DNA from: a virus
Virus record (IMG/VR): IMGVR_UViG_3300050821_008916
Coordinates: 1 to 62,477 of that record
Reading direction: 5' to 3' (one strand)
DNA length: 62,477 nucleotides
Numbering within the stretch: the first letter of the stretch is position 1; each line of letters begins with the position of its first letter. The translations under genes were made by a program, and so were the position numbers. The notes beneath the pieces are model-generated. The model searched no databases and had not been told where the DNA came from. It worked only from the letters and a program-made list of their open reading frames with translations. This document shows positions 29,368 to 37,180 of the stretch, in pieces.

Positions 29368-29775
29368 ATGTCTGACCTCAGTCAAGACGAACTCACCGTC
29401 CTCCTGATCGCCTCCAAGGGCGAGCCGATGATACCGATCGGTCGCTGGCGGGAGCCGACCATCAACCTGATCGAGCGCGGCTACATGAAGCCTCGCCCGC
29501 ACCTGGGTGACCCCACCGGCCACTTCAACAACTACATCACGCCCGAGGGCATGGCGGCAGCGCAGCAGAACGACGCCGACGACGTCCGCGACGCCAATAT
29601 GCTGTCGCAGTCGGTCCTGCGCGAGCAGCGCAAGATCCGGGCGAATGCCGAGCAGATCGCGGTGCAGCTGGTCGACCTCGCCACGGCGTCGAACAAGGTG
29701 ACAGGGGATGACCCTAAAGCGGCGCTGGAGAAGTGGGCGAGGCTGATTTTCAAGCGAGCACTGGAGTTGCTGTGA
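29368..29775 (+). CDS. Conserved phage protein of unknown function (135 aa)
   Basis: The N-terminal 60 residues look like a winged helix (DELTVLLIASKGEPM, then EPTINLIERGYMKPRPHLGD, then FNNYITPEGMAAAQQ). The rest is a charged helix (LREQRKIRANAEQIAVQLVD). It lies 2 bp after the previous gene without a strong box. Function unknown. Confidence 0.6.
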   Translation: MSDLSQDELTVLLIASKGEPMIPIGRWREPTINLIERGYMKPRPHLGDPTGHFNNYITPEGMAAAQQNDADDVRDANMLSQSVLREQRKIRANAEQIAVQLVDLATASNKVTGDDPKAALEKWARLIFKRALELL

Positions 29776-29869
29776 TGGCTCGCCGTAAATTAACCCAAAA
29801 ACTTCTGATGACGACAAGACGCTGCTGACGATTATCCACGAGATGATGCTTGAGCGGGCAAGACAATGA
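29775..29869 (+). pseudogene. Frameshifted micro-ORF before the DNA polymerase
   Basis: ATG 29775 overlaps the previous TGA (TGATG) and reads MARRKLTQ... to a stop after 17 codons. In the next frame DDKTLLTIIHEMMLERARQ follows and its TGA overlaps the polymerase ATG (ATGA). The 95-nt span is one base short of a 31-aa frame. One extra base in the ACCCAAAAAC run would restore it. Either a sequencing error in the homopolymer or a real frameshift (decayed or programmed) explains this. Confidence 0.5.
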
Positions 29870-31737
29870 GGTTAGTTTTTTTTGATTGCGAATGTTTCTA
29901 CGACCGCAAGAGCGGCTATTCGCTTTCATCGATGTCCACTGAAAGTTTCATCCGGGATCCCCGTTTCTCGCTCCACGGTGCCGCAATCAAATGGGATCGA
30001 AAAACGTCGACACAATGGTACGATGATCGCGAACTGCGTTACATCGTAAAAAACGAGGATTGGGCCGACATTTTCCTGGTGTCGCATCACGCTCAGTGGG
30101 ATCACGGCGTGCTCAGCATGCTTTACGATGTACATCCCAAGATGAGTGGCTGCACCCTTGCCATGAGCAGGCTCGTTTTTGGCAATCACCTTTCGGTTTC
30201 ACTCGATTCAGTGCGCAAGTATTTCAATTTGCCTCCCAAGACGACGCCGTACGGCCAGTTTGAAGGCAAGCACTGGCATGAGATGTCGCCACAAGTTCAA
30301 CAAGCGTTGGTTGACGGCTGCAAGGATGAGGTCGAATCCAAGGTTGTGATCTTTGAGAGGCTGTTACGCGAGCACAAATTCCCCGTCGCGGAACTCGAAG
30401 TTATAGATTCGGTCGTGAAAATGTTCACCGAACCCGTGCTCGACCTCGACACCGCCATGCTGGCGCAGTTGTGGGAGTCGGAAAACACGCGCAAGGCCGA
30501 AGGCAATGCGCTGCTGGGTGTCGACGGCGCCGAATTGCGTTCCGCCGAGTTGTTTTGCGGGTTGCTGGAAGCCGAAGGCATCGAGATCGAATACAAGGAC
30601 GGAAAAAATGCACCGATCCCCGCCATCGCCAAGAACGACCCGTTCATGCGGGATTACCTGCGTGAGCACGACAACCCGCGCGTTCGTGCGCTGGCGGAAG
30701 CACGCCTCGCAGAAAAATCCACTTTGCTGCAGACGCGCGCCGAGACCCTGGGCTGGGTGGCAAGTCGCGGACCTGCACCTGTTTATCTATTTTACTCTGG
30801 AGCTGGAACGCTACGACCGTCGGGGGGAGACGGATGCAACTGGCTCAATTTCAAACGTGGTTCCCCTATCCGTCGCGCGGTCAAGGCGCCGACTGGATTT
30901 TACCTGGCCCCGGTAGACGCCAGTCAGATCGAATGCCGTGTGCTGCACTACCTCGCCGGCGGTCCCAACGATCCCGTCATTGAGCAATTTCGTAATAACC
31001 ATGATCCATACGTGGATCTCGCCTCGTTCTATTACCAAGAGACGATCTACAAGCCGAAGCCCGACGATCCGCGCAAGACCGAGATGGAAGCCAAGCGCGG
31101 CATGGGTAAGCAGGGGCGCCTGATGTGCGGCTACGGTGCCAGCGGCAAGCAGTTCAAGGCTACTGCCGCCTCCGGACAGTATGGTCCGCGCGTCGACATG
31201 ATGATCGAGGAAGCGAATCGGTTCGTGGACGTCTACCGCAGTAGCAATCCGTCGATCTGCGCCCGCAATACCGGCTACTGGGCACAATGCGAACGGATGC
31301 TGGAAATTCTCGCTGCAGGCAACCGTTACGATTTCGGCCCGCTGCACATCGAGAACGGGCGAATTTACATCCAGGACGCTCCGATGATCTACAACACCAT
31401 CGAGTGGCACTCGCCGGAAACCCCGGATGATCGTCGCGGCTGGCGCGTCAAGAAGCGCGACGGCTGGCGATTTATCTGGGGCTCAAAACTGACGCAGAAT
31501 ATCTGCGAGGGTGTCAGCCGAATGATCGTCAGTCAGGCGATGATCCGGATCAAGAAAAAATACGGCATCCGCACCTTGAACTGGCCTTACGATGAGCTAT
31601 TGTTGCTGATCCCTCGTAATGGCCGCGAGGAAGAAATGCTTCAACTGTGCATTGCCGAGATGATCGTCGAACCTTCATGGCTGCCCGGCATTCCGCTGGC
31701 GGCGGAAGGGGCACTTGGGAAGAGGTACGAAAAATGA
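29866..31737 (+). CDS. Family A DNA polymerase with 3'-5' exonuclease
   Basis: The 623-aa enzyme has both domains. The exonuclease shows Exo I as FFDCECF (D7, E9), an Exo II-like SHHAQWDHGVL and an Exo III-like DGCKDEVES. The polymerase has motif A as VDASQIECRVL (D351), motif B as KRGMGKQGRLMCGYG (K410, R411, K415, GYG end) and motif C as PYDELLL (D576, E577). Motif C carries Tyr where most family A enzymes have His, and motif B lacks the usual Phe-Gly. It replicates the genome with the Prim-Pol helicase. It overlaps the preceding micro-ORF and the DUF1937 gene. Confidence 0.93.
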   Translation: MRLVFFDCECFYDRKSGYSLSSMSTESFIRDPRFSLHGAAIKWDRKTSTQWYDDRELRYIVKNEDWADIFLVSHHAQWDHGVLSMLYDVHPKMSGCTLAMSRLVFGNHLSVSLDSVRKYFNLPPKTTPYGQFEGKHWHEMSPQVQQALVDGCKDEVESKVVIFERLLREHKFPVAELEVIDSVVKMFTEPVLDLDTAMLAQLWESENTRKAEGNALLGVDGAELRSAELFCGLLEAEGIEIEYKDGKNAPIPAIAKNDPFMRDYLREHDNPRVRALAEARLAEKSTLLQTRAETLGWVASRGPAPVYLFYSGAGTLRPSGGDGCNWLNFKRGSPIRRAVKAPTGFYLAPVDASQIECRVLHYLAGGPNDPVIEQFRNNHDPYVDLASFYYQETIYKPKPDDPRKTEMEAKRGMGKQGRLMCGYGASGKQFKATAASGQYGPRVDMMIEEANRFVDVYRSSNPSICARNTGYWAQCERMLEILAAGNRYDFGPLHIENGRIYIQDAPMIYNTIEWHSPETPDDRRGWRVKKRDGWRFIWGSKLTQNICEGVSRMIVSQAMIRIKKKYGIRTLNWPYDELLLLIPRNGREEEMLQLCIAEMIVEPSWLPGIPLAAEGALGKRYEK

Positions 31738-32102
31738 CCCCAATTATCCGGGATTACAAACTTTGTTACTTAGCGACGCCCTACAGCAAATGGCCGACAG
31801 GCATCCACAATGCGTTTGTCGCAGCATCGGCACTAGCGGCAAAGTTGATGCGTGATGGCGTCAAAGTTTACAGTCCGATCGCGCACACACATCCGCTTGC
31901 CATCTATGGCAACATCGACGCACTGGATCATTCAATCTGGCTGCCGTTCGATGAATCCATGATGCGGGTCAGCGAAGCGTTACTGGTTGCTCAGATGCCG
32001 GGATGGAAAACCAGCAGGGGAATCGCTCACGAAATTGATTTTTTCGAAAAACTGGCTAGGCCTGTTCACTTGCTTCCAGAACAATTTTGTATGGAATTTT
32101 GA
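31734..32102 (+). CDS. DUF1937 family protein (nucleoside deoxyribosyltransferase-like)
   Basis: The start at 31734 overlaps the polymerase stop (ATGA). The 122-aa protein shows the family signature: CYLATPYSKWPTGIHNAFVAA, VYSPIAHTHPLAIYGN, LDHSIWLPFDESMM and GWKTSRGIAHEIDFF. These match a Rossmann-like fold related to 2'-deoxyribosyltransferases, with Tyr/Asp/Glu near the nucleotide pocket. Members are common in alphaproteobacterial phages next to polymerases. A role in nucleotide metabolism or base modification is plausible but not established. Confidence 0.82.
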   Translation: MTPIIRDYKLCYLATPYSKWPTGIHNAFVAASALAAKLMRDGVKVYSPIAHTHPLAIYGNIDALDHSIWLPFDESMMRVSEALLVAQMPGWKTSRGIAHEIDFFEKLARPVHLLPEQFCMEF

Positions 32103-32105
32103 CTG

Positions 32106-32306
32106 ATGTGGACCCTCGTCGATGACGACAACGATACCATCCACGTTCGCGCCTCGCTCAACGTCAAGACGCAACAGGACGAGATTCGAAACCTGATCGC
32201 CGCGCTCGAGAAGCGTTTAACCAAGGAGAATCCCCATGGACTTGCCGCAGTTCGATCAGCCACAGCAGCCGGAAACCTCGGCACCATCCCGAAAACCCCG
32301 GCGTAA
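32106..32306 (+). CDS. Small protein overlapping the next gene (66 aa)
   Basis: The product begins WTLVDDDNDTIHVRASLNVK and has a helix (QQDEIRNLIAALEKRLTKEN). Residues after about 44 are read from DNA that also encodes the next protein in another frame. The start has no strong box, so it is less certain than its neighbours. Confidence 0.5.
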   Translation: MWTLVDDDNDTIHVRASLNVKTQQDEIRNLIAALEKRLTKENPHGLAAVRSATAAGNLGTIPKTPA

Positions 32307-32517
32307 AAAGCGTTTGCCGGTCAAGGCTAAAACCCTTCGCCCTCCGAAAGCCGTGCCGAAGCGCCGCCGCAAAAAACGCAAGGCCACGCCGGTCAAGGCC
32401 GAGCACGCCGGCGGCCGGTTCACGCCCGAGGTCTACCGCCTGATCGGCGAGTTGATGGCGCTGGGGCCTGCCTCCCGCTCGCTGGTCCTCGGCATCGTGC
32501 AGGGGTTGACCAAGTGA
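32236..32517 (+). CDS. Lys/Arg/Pro-rich protein with helical C-terminus (93 aa)
   Basis: ATG 32236 follows AAGGAG 8 bases upstream. The first 60 residues are very basic and disordered (KPRRKKRLPVKAKTLRPPK, then PKRRRKKRKATPVK), and the last 30 form a helix (TPEVYRLIGELMALGPASRS). A histone-like nucleic-acid-binding role is possible. It overlaps the next gene by GTGA. Confidence 0.65.
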   Translation: MDLPQFDQPQQPETSAPSRKPRRKKRLPVKAKTLRPPKAVPKRRRKKRKATPVKAEHAGGRFTPEVYRLIGELMALGPASRSLVLGIVQGLTK

Positions 32518-32648
32518 ACAACTTCGCCGAAGAACTGAAAGAGTTGATCGACAAGTGGCGGGATCATCCCGGCGTGGTGCTGGCGGACATCGTCGATGAT
32601 CTCGAATCGGCGGTTGAAAAACTGGTCGAGGAAGTCAATGTCGGTTGA
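32514..32648 (+). CDS. Acidic helical small protein (44 aa, GTG start)
   Basis: GTG 32514 overlaps the stop upstream. The product (NNFAEELKELIDKWRDHPG, then LADIVDDLESAVEKLVEEVN) is acidic and amphipathic, a possible partner of the basic protein before it. The stop overlaps the start of the next gene. Confidence 0.6.
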   Translation: MNNFAEELKELIDKWRDHPGVVLADIVDDLESAVEKLVEEVNVG

Positions 32649-32808
32649 ACGCAAAATCGAGATCGTCCACCAGTTTCCTCCTGGCGAACCAATCGTATCG
32701 ATGGTTCGCTTTCGAGATCGAATCTTGCTTGCGACTTCCTTACGAGTTTACGAATATGTCGATGGAAAAATAAAGCCATTGGAGATCGAGATTGTCCGCG
32801 ATAGTTGA
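32638..32808 (+). CDS. Small beta protein (56 aa)
   Basis: ATG 32638 follows GAGGAAG. The sequence (SMVRFRDRILLATSLRVYEY) resembles one blade of a beta-propeller, a repeat seen alone in many phages. It overlaps the previous gene by 11 nt. Function unknown. Confidence 0.65.
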   Translation: MSVERKIEIVHQFPPGEPIVSMVRFRDRILLATSLRVYEYVDGKIKPLEIEIVRDS

Positions 32809-32851
32809 CATCGACATCCCCGACTATTTGCGCCGAACCAAGGATAACCGG

Positions 32852-33520
32852 ATGCCCGAACCCGTATTCAAGCCGATCGTATATTCGTACACGCTTTTGA
32901 AAACGGCTGACACCTGCTTGTACAAATGCTTCCGGCAGTACGTCAAGCGCGATCTGCCGTTCGACAAGACCCCGGAAATCGAATACGGCAATGCGGTCCA
33001 CGAGGCGATGGAATACCGCCTCGGCGGAAAGCCGCTGCCGCAAAATATGATGCACTGGGAGCCGATCGTCGCGGCCTATGCTGAACGCAAGGCCAAGTCC
33101 GAGAAAAAAACCGGCATCACCAACGAGTGCAAGCCGACCGGTTTCTTCGACAAGGATGTATGGCTGCGGTGCAAGATCGACGTCACGATGCTGAATGGCG
33201 ATGTCGTGTTTATTGCCGACTTCAAAACCGGCAACAGCAAGTACGAGGATCCGTTCGAACTTGAAATCCAGGCGCTGACGTTGAAGGCGGCAATTCCTGC
33301 TATTACGAAAGTAGCGGGGCATTACGCGTGGCTGAAGGAAAACCGGATCGGACAGGTTCACGACCTGTCCGACTTCAACGCGACGTGGGCCAAGATCAAC
33401 AACAAGGTCGAGGTGATCGAGGACTGCATGGAATCCGGCGAGTGGCCGAAAACCAAGAACCCGCTCTGCGGATGGTGCGGCGTTTTGGATTGCGAGAACA
33501 ACCCCAAGAGGGCACCGTGA
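32852..33520 (+). CDS. PD-(D/E)XK nuclease (Cas4/RecB-like)
   Basis: From ATG 32852 (AAGGA 7 bases upstream) the protein is 222 aa; a TTG at 32792 with GGAGA is the alternative start. Motifs in order: YSYTLLKTADTC, the His motif EYGNAVHEAMEYR, then KIDVTML with the catalytic Asp and FIADFKTG (D-x-K), then FELEIQALTL (Gln motif) and a C-terminal Cys pair CGWCGVLDC that may hold an Fe-S or Zn site as in Cas4. It probably processes phage DNA ends in recombination, next to the VRR-NUC protein and helicase. Confidence 0.88.
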   Translation: MPEPVFKPIVYSYTLLKTADTCLYKCFRQYVKRDLPFDKTPEIEYGNAVHEAMEYRLGGKPLPQNMMHWEPIVAAYAERKAKSEKKTGITNECKPTGFFDKDVWLRCKIDVTMLNGDVVFIADFKTGNSKYEDPFELEIQALTLKAAIPAITKVAGHYAWLKENRIGQVHDLSDFNATWAKINNKVEVIEDCMESGEWPKTKNPLCGWCGVLDCENNPKRAP

Positions 33521-33774
33521 AAGTCCACAACAAACACGCGGGTACCGCTCCACCCGACGCTTTATATTGCGGACGCGGTTCGATTGCAGGCAATCCTTTT
33601 GTGATCGGACGGGACGGTAACCGGGATCAGGTTTGTGACAAGTACGAAGTATGGGCTCCGCAGCAACCGTGGTGGCCGAGTTTTTTAGAACGTGCCCGCG
33701 GGTGCGATTTGCTTTGTTTCTGCGCACCACGCCGGTGCCACTGTGATTTCATTTTGCGGGAAGCGAATAAATGA
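33517..33774 (+). CDS. DUF4326 family protein (85 aa, GTG start)
   Basis: GTG 33517 overlaps the nuclease stop (GTGA). The protein matches DUF4326: YCGRGSIAGNPFVIG near the N-terminus and CDLLCFCAPRRCHCDFIL near the C-terminus, with the Cys and His typical of the family. It is often found by phage nucleases and methylases. Its molecular role is unknown. A metal or nucleotide site is suggested by the conserved Cys/His. Confidence 0.82.
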   Translation: MKVHNKHAGTAPPDALYCGRGSIAGNPFVIGRDGNRDQVCDKYEVWAPQQPWWPSFLERARGCDLLCFCAPRRCHCDFILREANK

Positions 33775-34079
33775 CCCCCGAAGGCTGGGAAAAAAAGGAC
33801 GTCGATGCGTTCCTGAAACAGCTTGGCCCGCAGCGATGCTGGAGCTTCAAGCCGTTCACGGCGGGCTACGGCAAGTCCGGTGTGCCGGATTACTGCCTGT
33901 GCGTCATGGGCGCGTTCTGGGGGCTTGAAATCAAGCGTCCGGGCAAGGAGCCGACCGAAATTCAGAAGCGGCGCATGCAGGCTATCAGGGAAGCCGGCGG
34001 CCACGCCGTTGCCGGCACCGCCGAGGTCGTGATCGAGGAACTGCGCGGCTGGCTGGCGGTGCGAGGGGTTGTGGTGTGA
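33771..34079 (+). CDS. VRR-NUC domain nuclease
   Basis: The 102-aa protein is a minimal VRR-NUC fold. GYGKSGVPDYCLCVMGAFWGLEIKRPGKEPTEIQKRRMQ holds the catalytic P-D and E-x-K triad, followed by the helix IREAGGHAVAGTAEVV. Stand-alone phage VRR-NUC proteins resolve Holliday junctions or cut flaps. It is coupled to the DUF4326 gene (ATGA) and to the methylase (GTGA). Confidence 0.88.
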   Translation: MTPEGWEKKDVDAFLKQLGPQRCWSFKPFTAGYGKSGVPDYCLCVMGAFWGLEIKRPGKEPTEIQKRRMQAIREAGGHAVAGTAEVVIEELRGWLAVRGVVV

Positions 34080-34573
34080 CCGAGCGAAGAACCATAGGGG
34101 CCAGCAACAATGCGGCGGTTTTAGCCGGCGCGCGTTCCAAGAACAACGGACGTTACAACGGAAATGGACGTTTCTGGGAAACACCGCCAGAAATTTTTGA
34201 CCCGCTGCACGTAGAATTCGGGTTCACTTTAGATCCGTGCGCCACTCCCGGAACAGCTAAGTGCCCGCAATTTTTTACCGAAGCGCAAAACGGACTTGAA
34301 CAAAACTGGTTAGGACATCGGGTATTTATGAATCCTCCTTACGGACGGGAAATCTATCCGTGGACGCGAAAGGCTCGCTACGAGGCTAAAAATGGCGTTC
34401 TAGTTGTCGGACTGCTGCCAGCGTCAACTGACCTAGCTTGGTGGCATGACGATATAGTGGGCCATGCGGAGGTTCGCTATATCCGAGGGCGCGTTCGGTT
34501 CCTAACCGGCGGCCCCTATCGGGCATCCGGGTTTTTCGCCAGCGTGATTGTTGTTTGGCATCCGTTTCGATGA
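34076..34573 (+). CDS. Dam-like N6-adenine DNA methyltransferase
   Basis: GTG 34076 overlaps the stop of the nuclease. The 165-aa protein fits the phage DNA N-6-adenine-methyltransferase family. FWETPPEIFDPLHVEFGFTLDPCATPGTAKCPQFFT supplies the substrate-side motif, and VFMNPPYGREI (about residues 82-92) is the catalytic NPPY motif. VLVVGLLPASTDLAWWHDDI and RGRVRFL follow. It would methylate adenine in phage DNA to avoid host restriction or mark replication. Confidence 0.9.
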   Translation: MTERRTIGASNNAAVLAGARSKNNGRYNGNGRFWETPPEIFDPLHVEFGFTLDPCATPGTAKCPQFFTEAQNGLEQNWLGHRVFMNPPYGREIYPWTRKARYEAKNGVLVVGLLPASTDLAWWHDDIVGHAEVRYIRGRVRFLTGGPYRASGFFASVIVVWHPFR

Positions 34574-36225
34574 CCTTCTGGCTCGACGACAAGCGCAACC
34601 TCGTCATCTATCCCGGCCAGCCCGGCGCCCTCGCGCAATACATCCCCAAACTCGCCGTTTTGTCCCCCACTTTTTTCGCCGTCCCCCGAACCCTGCCCTC
34701 CCTGCAGGTAATGGCGTGGTACAACTACCCGGTCCCGTTCGTGATGACGGACGAGAATTATGACTGGCCGATCGAGCCCGGCAAGAAACCGCTGTTCCAC
34801 CAGAAGCAGTACGCTAATTTCACGGTCCTGCATAACCGGATGTTCAACCTCGGGGATCCCGGGACGATGAAAACGCTCAGTACACTCTGGGCGATGGACT
34901 ATCTGATGCTGCAGGCCCGCGAACGGTTCCGCTGCCTGATCGTGGCCCCGCTGACCATCCTTGAAACAACGTGGGCCTCGGCTATTTTCAGGAACTTCCT
35001 CGGCCGCCGCACGTTCGAAATCCTGACCGGCACGCCCGAGCGCCGGCTGAAAAAACTCGAATCCGACGTCGATGTGTTTATCGTCAACCATGACGGCATC
35101 AAGGTCGGTGCCCATATCCGTCACAAGGTCGATCCGAGGATGCCACGGCAGAAGCGGATCGAACTCGACGGCTTCTCGGCCGCGCTCGCCGCCCGCACCG
35201 ATATCAAGATGGTGGTGGTCGACGAGGCCCACGGCTTCGGCGATCCCCGCTCGGCCCGCTCGGCGGTAGCCGACATGATATTCGGGGTCGGCAAGCGGCC
35301 GATGCTGAAGCAGCTCACCGGCACGCCCAACGCCACCGCGCCCACGGATGCCTACGGGATGGCGAAGCTGTCCAACAATGCGTTTGGAAAGTCCTTCACC
35401 CGCTTCCGCATGGAGACGATGTTAAAAATCACCGAGTTCAAGTGGGTGCCGCAAAAGGACGGCTACGACAAGGCCCGCCGCCTGCTGACGCCCGCGATCC
35501 GGTTCGGCCTGGACGAGATTTGGGACGGCCCGCCGATGACGGTGCAGCGCCGCAAGGTCGATCTGACCGAGGATCAAAAGAAGGAGATGAAGCGGCTCAA
35601 GAACGAGTTGCAGGTCATCGCCGCGTCCGGCCACGCCATCAGCGCCGCCAACGAGTCGGCGGCCCGCCAGAAGCTGATCCAGTTGTCGCTGGGTGCGGTG
35701 TACGATGGCGAGCATGTTGCGCATCTGATCGACGCCTCGCCGCGGTACCGGGAGCTGGAGGAAATCGTCGAGGCAACCTCCCGCAAGGTGGTGGTGTTCG
35801 TGCCGATCACCAGCGTGGTGCATCTGGTGGTCAAGTATCTGCGCGAGACGTGGAAGAAAAAGCAGTTACCGTGGAAGTGCGACTTCATCAACGGCGAGGT
35901 CAAGGCGGGCAAGGAGCGCGATGCCGTGATCAAGGCGTTCGTCAGTGACCCCGACTTCAAGCTGGTGGTGGCCGACCCTCAGACCGCCACCGAGGGGATC
36001 AACGAGTTCGTGATCGCGGACACCGTGGTCTGGTTCGGCGCCACCGACCGCGCCAAGGCATGGATTCAGGGCAACGCCCGGGTTAGAAGGCCCGGCCAGA
36101 AATACCCGTCGAACTGCTTCCAGCTGGTGTCCAACAAACTGGAGGAAGAAATATTCGACCGGTTGGAGAACAACACGTCGATGCAGGGCCTGATGTTGCA
36201 GGCGATCCGCGACGGCACTTTTTAG
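34570..36225 (+). CDS. SNF2/DEAD-like superfamily 2 helicase
   Basis: The start at 34570 overlaps the methylase stop (ATGA); a TTG at 34555 is the alternative. In 551 aa the motifs are the Q-like LFHQKQYANFTVLHNR, motif I GDPGTMKT (residues 96-103), Ia APLTILETTW, motif II DEAH (218-221), motif III TGTPN, motif IV VVFVPITSVV, motif V ADPQTATEGIN and motif VI QGNARVRRPGQ. This is the layout of phage SNF2-type ATPases that remodel protein-DNA complexes or branch-migrate. It acts with the nucleases beside it. Confidence 0.9.
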   Translation: MTFWLDDKRNLVIYPGQPGALAQYIPKLAVLSPTFFAVPRTLPSLQVMAWYNYPVPFVMTDENYDWPIEPGKKPLFHQKQYANFTVLHNRMFNLGDPGTMKTLSTLWAMDYLMLQARERFRCLIVAPLTILETTWASAIFRNFLGRRTFEILTGTPERRLKKLESDVDVFIVNHDGIKVGAHIRHKVDPRMPRQKRIELDGFSAALAARTDIKMVVVDEAHGFGDPRSARSAVADMIFGVGKRPMLKQLTGTPNATAPTDAYGMAKLSNNAFGKSFTRFRMETMLKITEFKWVPQKDGYDKARRLLTPAIRFGLDEIWDGPPMTVQRRKVDLTEDQKKEMKRLKNELQVIAASGHAISAANESAARQKLIQLSLGAVYDGEHVAHLIDASPRYRELEEIVEATSRKVVVFVPITSVVHLVVKYLRETWKKKQLPWKCDFINGEVKAGKERDAVIKAFVSDPDFKLVVADPQTATEGINEFVIADTVVWFGATDRAKAWIQGNARVRRPGQKYPSNCFQLVSNKLEEEIFDRLENNTSMQGLMLQAIRDGTF

Positions 36226-36273
36226 GTTGACAACGATAAAACATGCTCGTAGAAATTACGAACAGAGGACGGG

Positions 36274-36504
36274 ATGAAAAATCACAGACAACTCGCCAGA
36301 ACCGCCCACGACGTTCGTCATCTTTGCGTCTGCGAAGGCTGCAAAGAATTGGCCGATGACAGAGACACCGTGCAGGGGATGCACCCGAAATGTTTCCATA
36401 AGAAATTCGGACCCGATGGGGTTATGGCACTTTCGGATGAAGATCAGGGCAAGTTCCGCATGTGTGACTTGCCCGTCAGTTTCCTGAAAAAGCTGTGGAA
36501 GTGA
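36274..36504 (+). CDS. Cys/His-rich small protein (76 aa)
   Basis: ATG 36274 follows GAGGACG. Residues 18-42 hold CVCEGCKELADDRDTVQGMHPKC, a possible zinc knuckle. The rest is helical. It follows the helicase by 48 bp. Unknown function. Confidence 0.65.
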   Translation: MKNHRQLARTAHDVRHLCVCEGCKELADDRDTVQGMHPKCFHKKFGPDGVMALSDEDQGKFRMCDLPVSFLKKLWK

Positions 36505-36508
36505 GTCG

Positions 36509-36730
36509 ATGGCAAGCGATGAAAAAGAGACGATTTCTGCATACGACTTCAGCGAGGACGCGATGGGTCTCGGCGATTGGGTGCAGGCCATCGTGAAAGA
36601 CCTGCCGGACCACGAGATTGTGGTAACAGTTTACGATGAACAGGGGCGCGGCGCGAAGTCCGCCAAGTTTATAAGGGATGAGGATGGTGTCGTAAACCTC
36701 GTCATCGAATTCGATCGGAGACTTGGCTAA
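36509..36730 (+). CDS. Small acidic protein (73 aa)
   Basis: ATG 36509 follows GGAAGTGAG. The product (AYDFSEDAMGLGDWVQAIVK, then DHEIVVTVYDEQGRGAKSAK) is acidic with a beta-rich second half. Its TAA overlaps the ATG of the next gene by one base. Confidence 0.65.
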   Translation: MASDEKETISAYDFSEDAMGLGDWVQAIVKDLPDHEIVVTVYDEQGRGAKSAKFIRDEDGVVNLVIEFDRRLG

Positions 36731-37179
36731 TGCCCCCTCGCAAGAAACCCGCCGAACAACCCGCACCCGCCGCCGGCCACAACAGCCAGGTCACCGACAA
36801 CGACCTGATCGCCGAGAACCACAAGCTCGAGGACTTGATCAAGGCCGCGACCCTCAAGTTCAACGAGTGGGCCAAGCCACACAAGGACCGCATCGCGGAA
36901 ATCGAGAACGAAATCCAGCGCCGGCTGCTCGAGCGCGGGGCCGACTCGACCAAGACCGACGCCGGCACGGCTTACATTTCCAACATCATGAACCAGAAAA
37001 TCGAGAGCGTGGAGACGCTGTTCGACTACGTGGCCGATCACTGGGCCGAGATTGGCTCCGAGGTGAAGATCAGCGTGCCGGTCGGCGTGGTTCGCACTCA
37101 CATGGAGCAGAACGAAGGCCGTCCACCGCCGGGCATCTCGATCTCGTATTTTTCAAGGCTTAACATCAAACGGAGCTAA
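36730..37179 (+). CDS. Conserved phage protein (149 aa) preceding the ssDNA-binding-like gene
   Basis: The N-terminus is Lys/Pro-rich, and the middle is a long helix (LIKAATLKFNEWAKPHKDRIAE, then ENEIQRRLLERGADSTKTD). The C-terminal alpha/beta part reads GTAYISNIMNQKIESVETLF and ends PPPGISISYFSRLNIKRS. This matches a recurring phage protein type with TxxGTxY and a final PPGxxI strand, usually next to SSB or recombination genes. It may bind DNA or modulate recombination. No family name is certain. Confidence 0.65.
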   Translation: MPPRKKPAEQPAPAAGHNSQVTDNDLIAENHKLEDLIKAATLKFNEWAKPHKDRIAEIENEIQRRLLERGADSTKTDAGTAYISNIMNQKIESVETLFDYVADHWAEIGSEVKISVPVGVVRTHMEQNEGRPPPGISISYFSRLNIKRS

Positions 37180-37180
37180 A

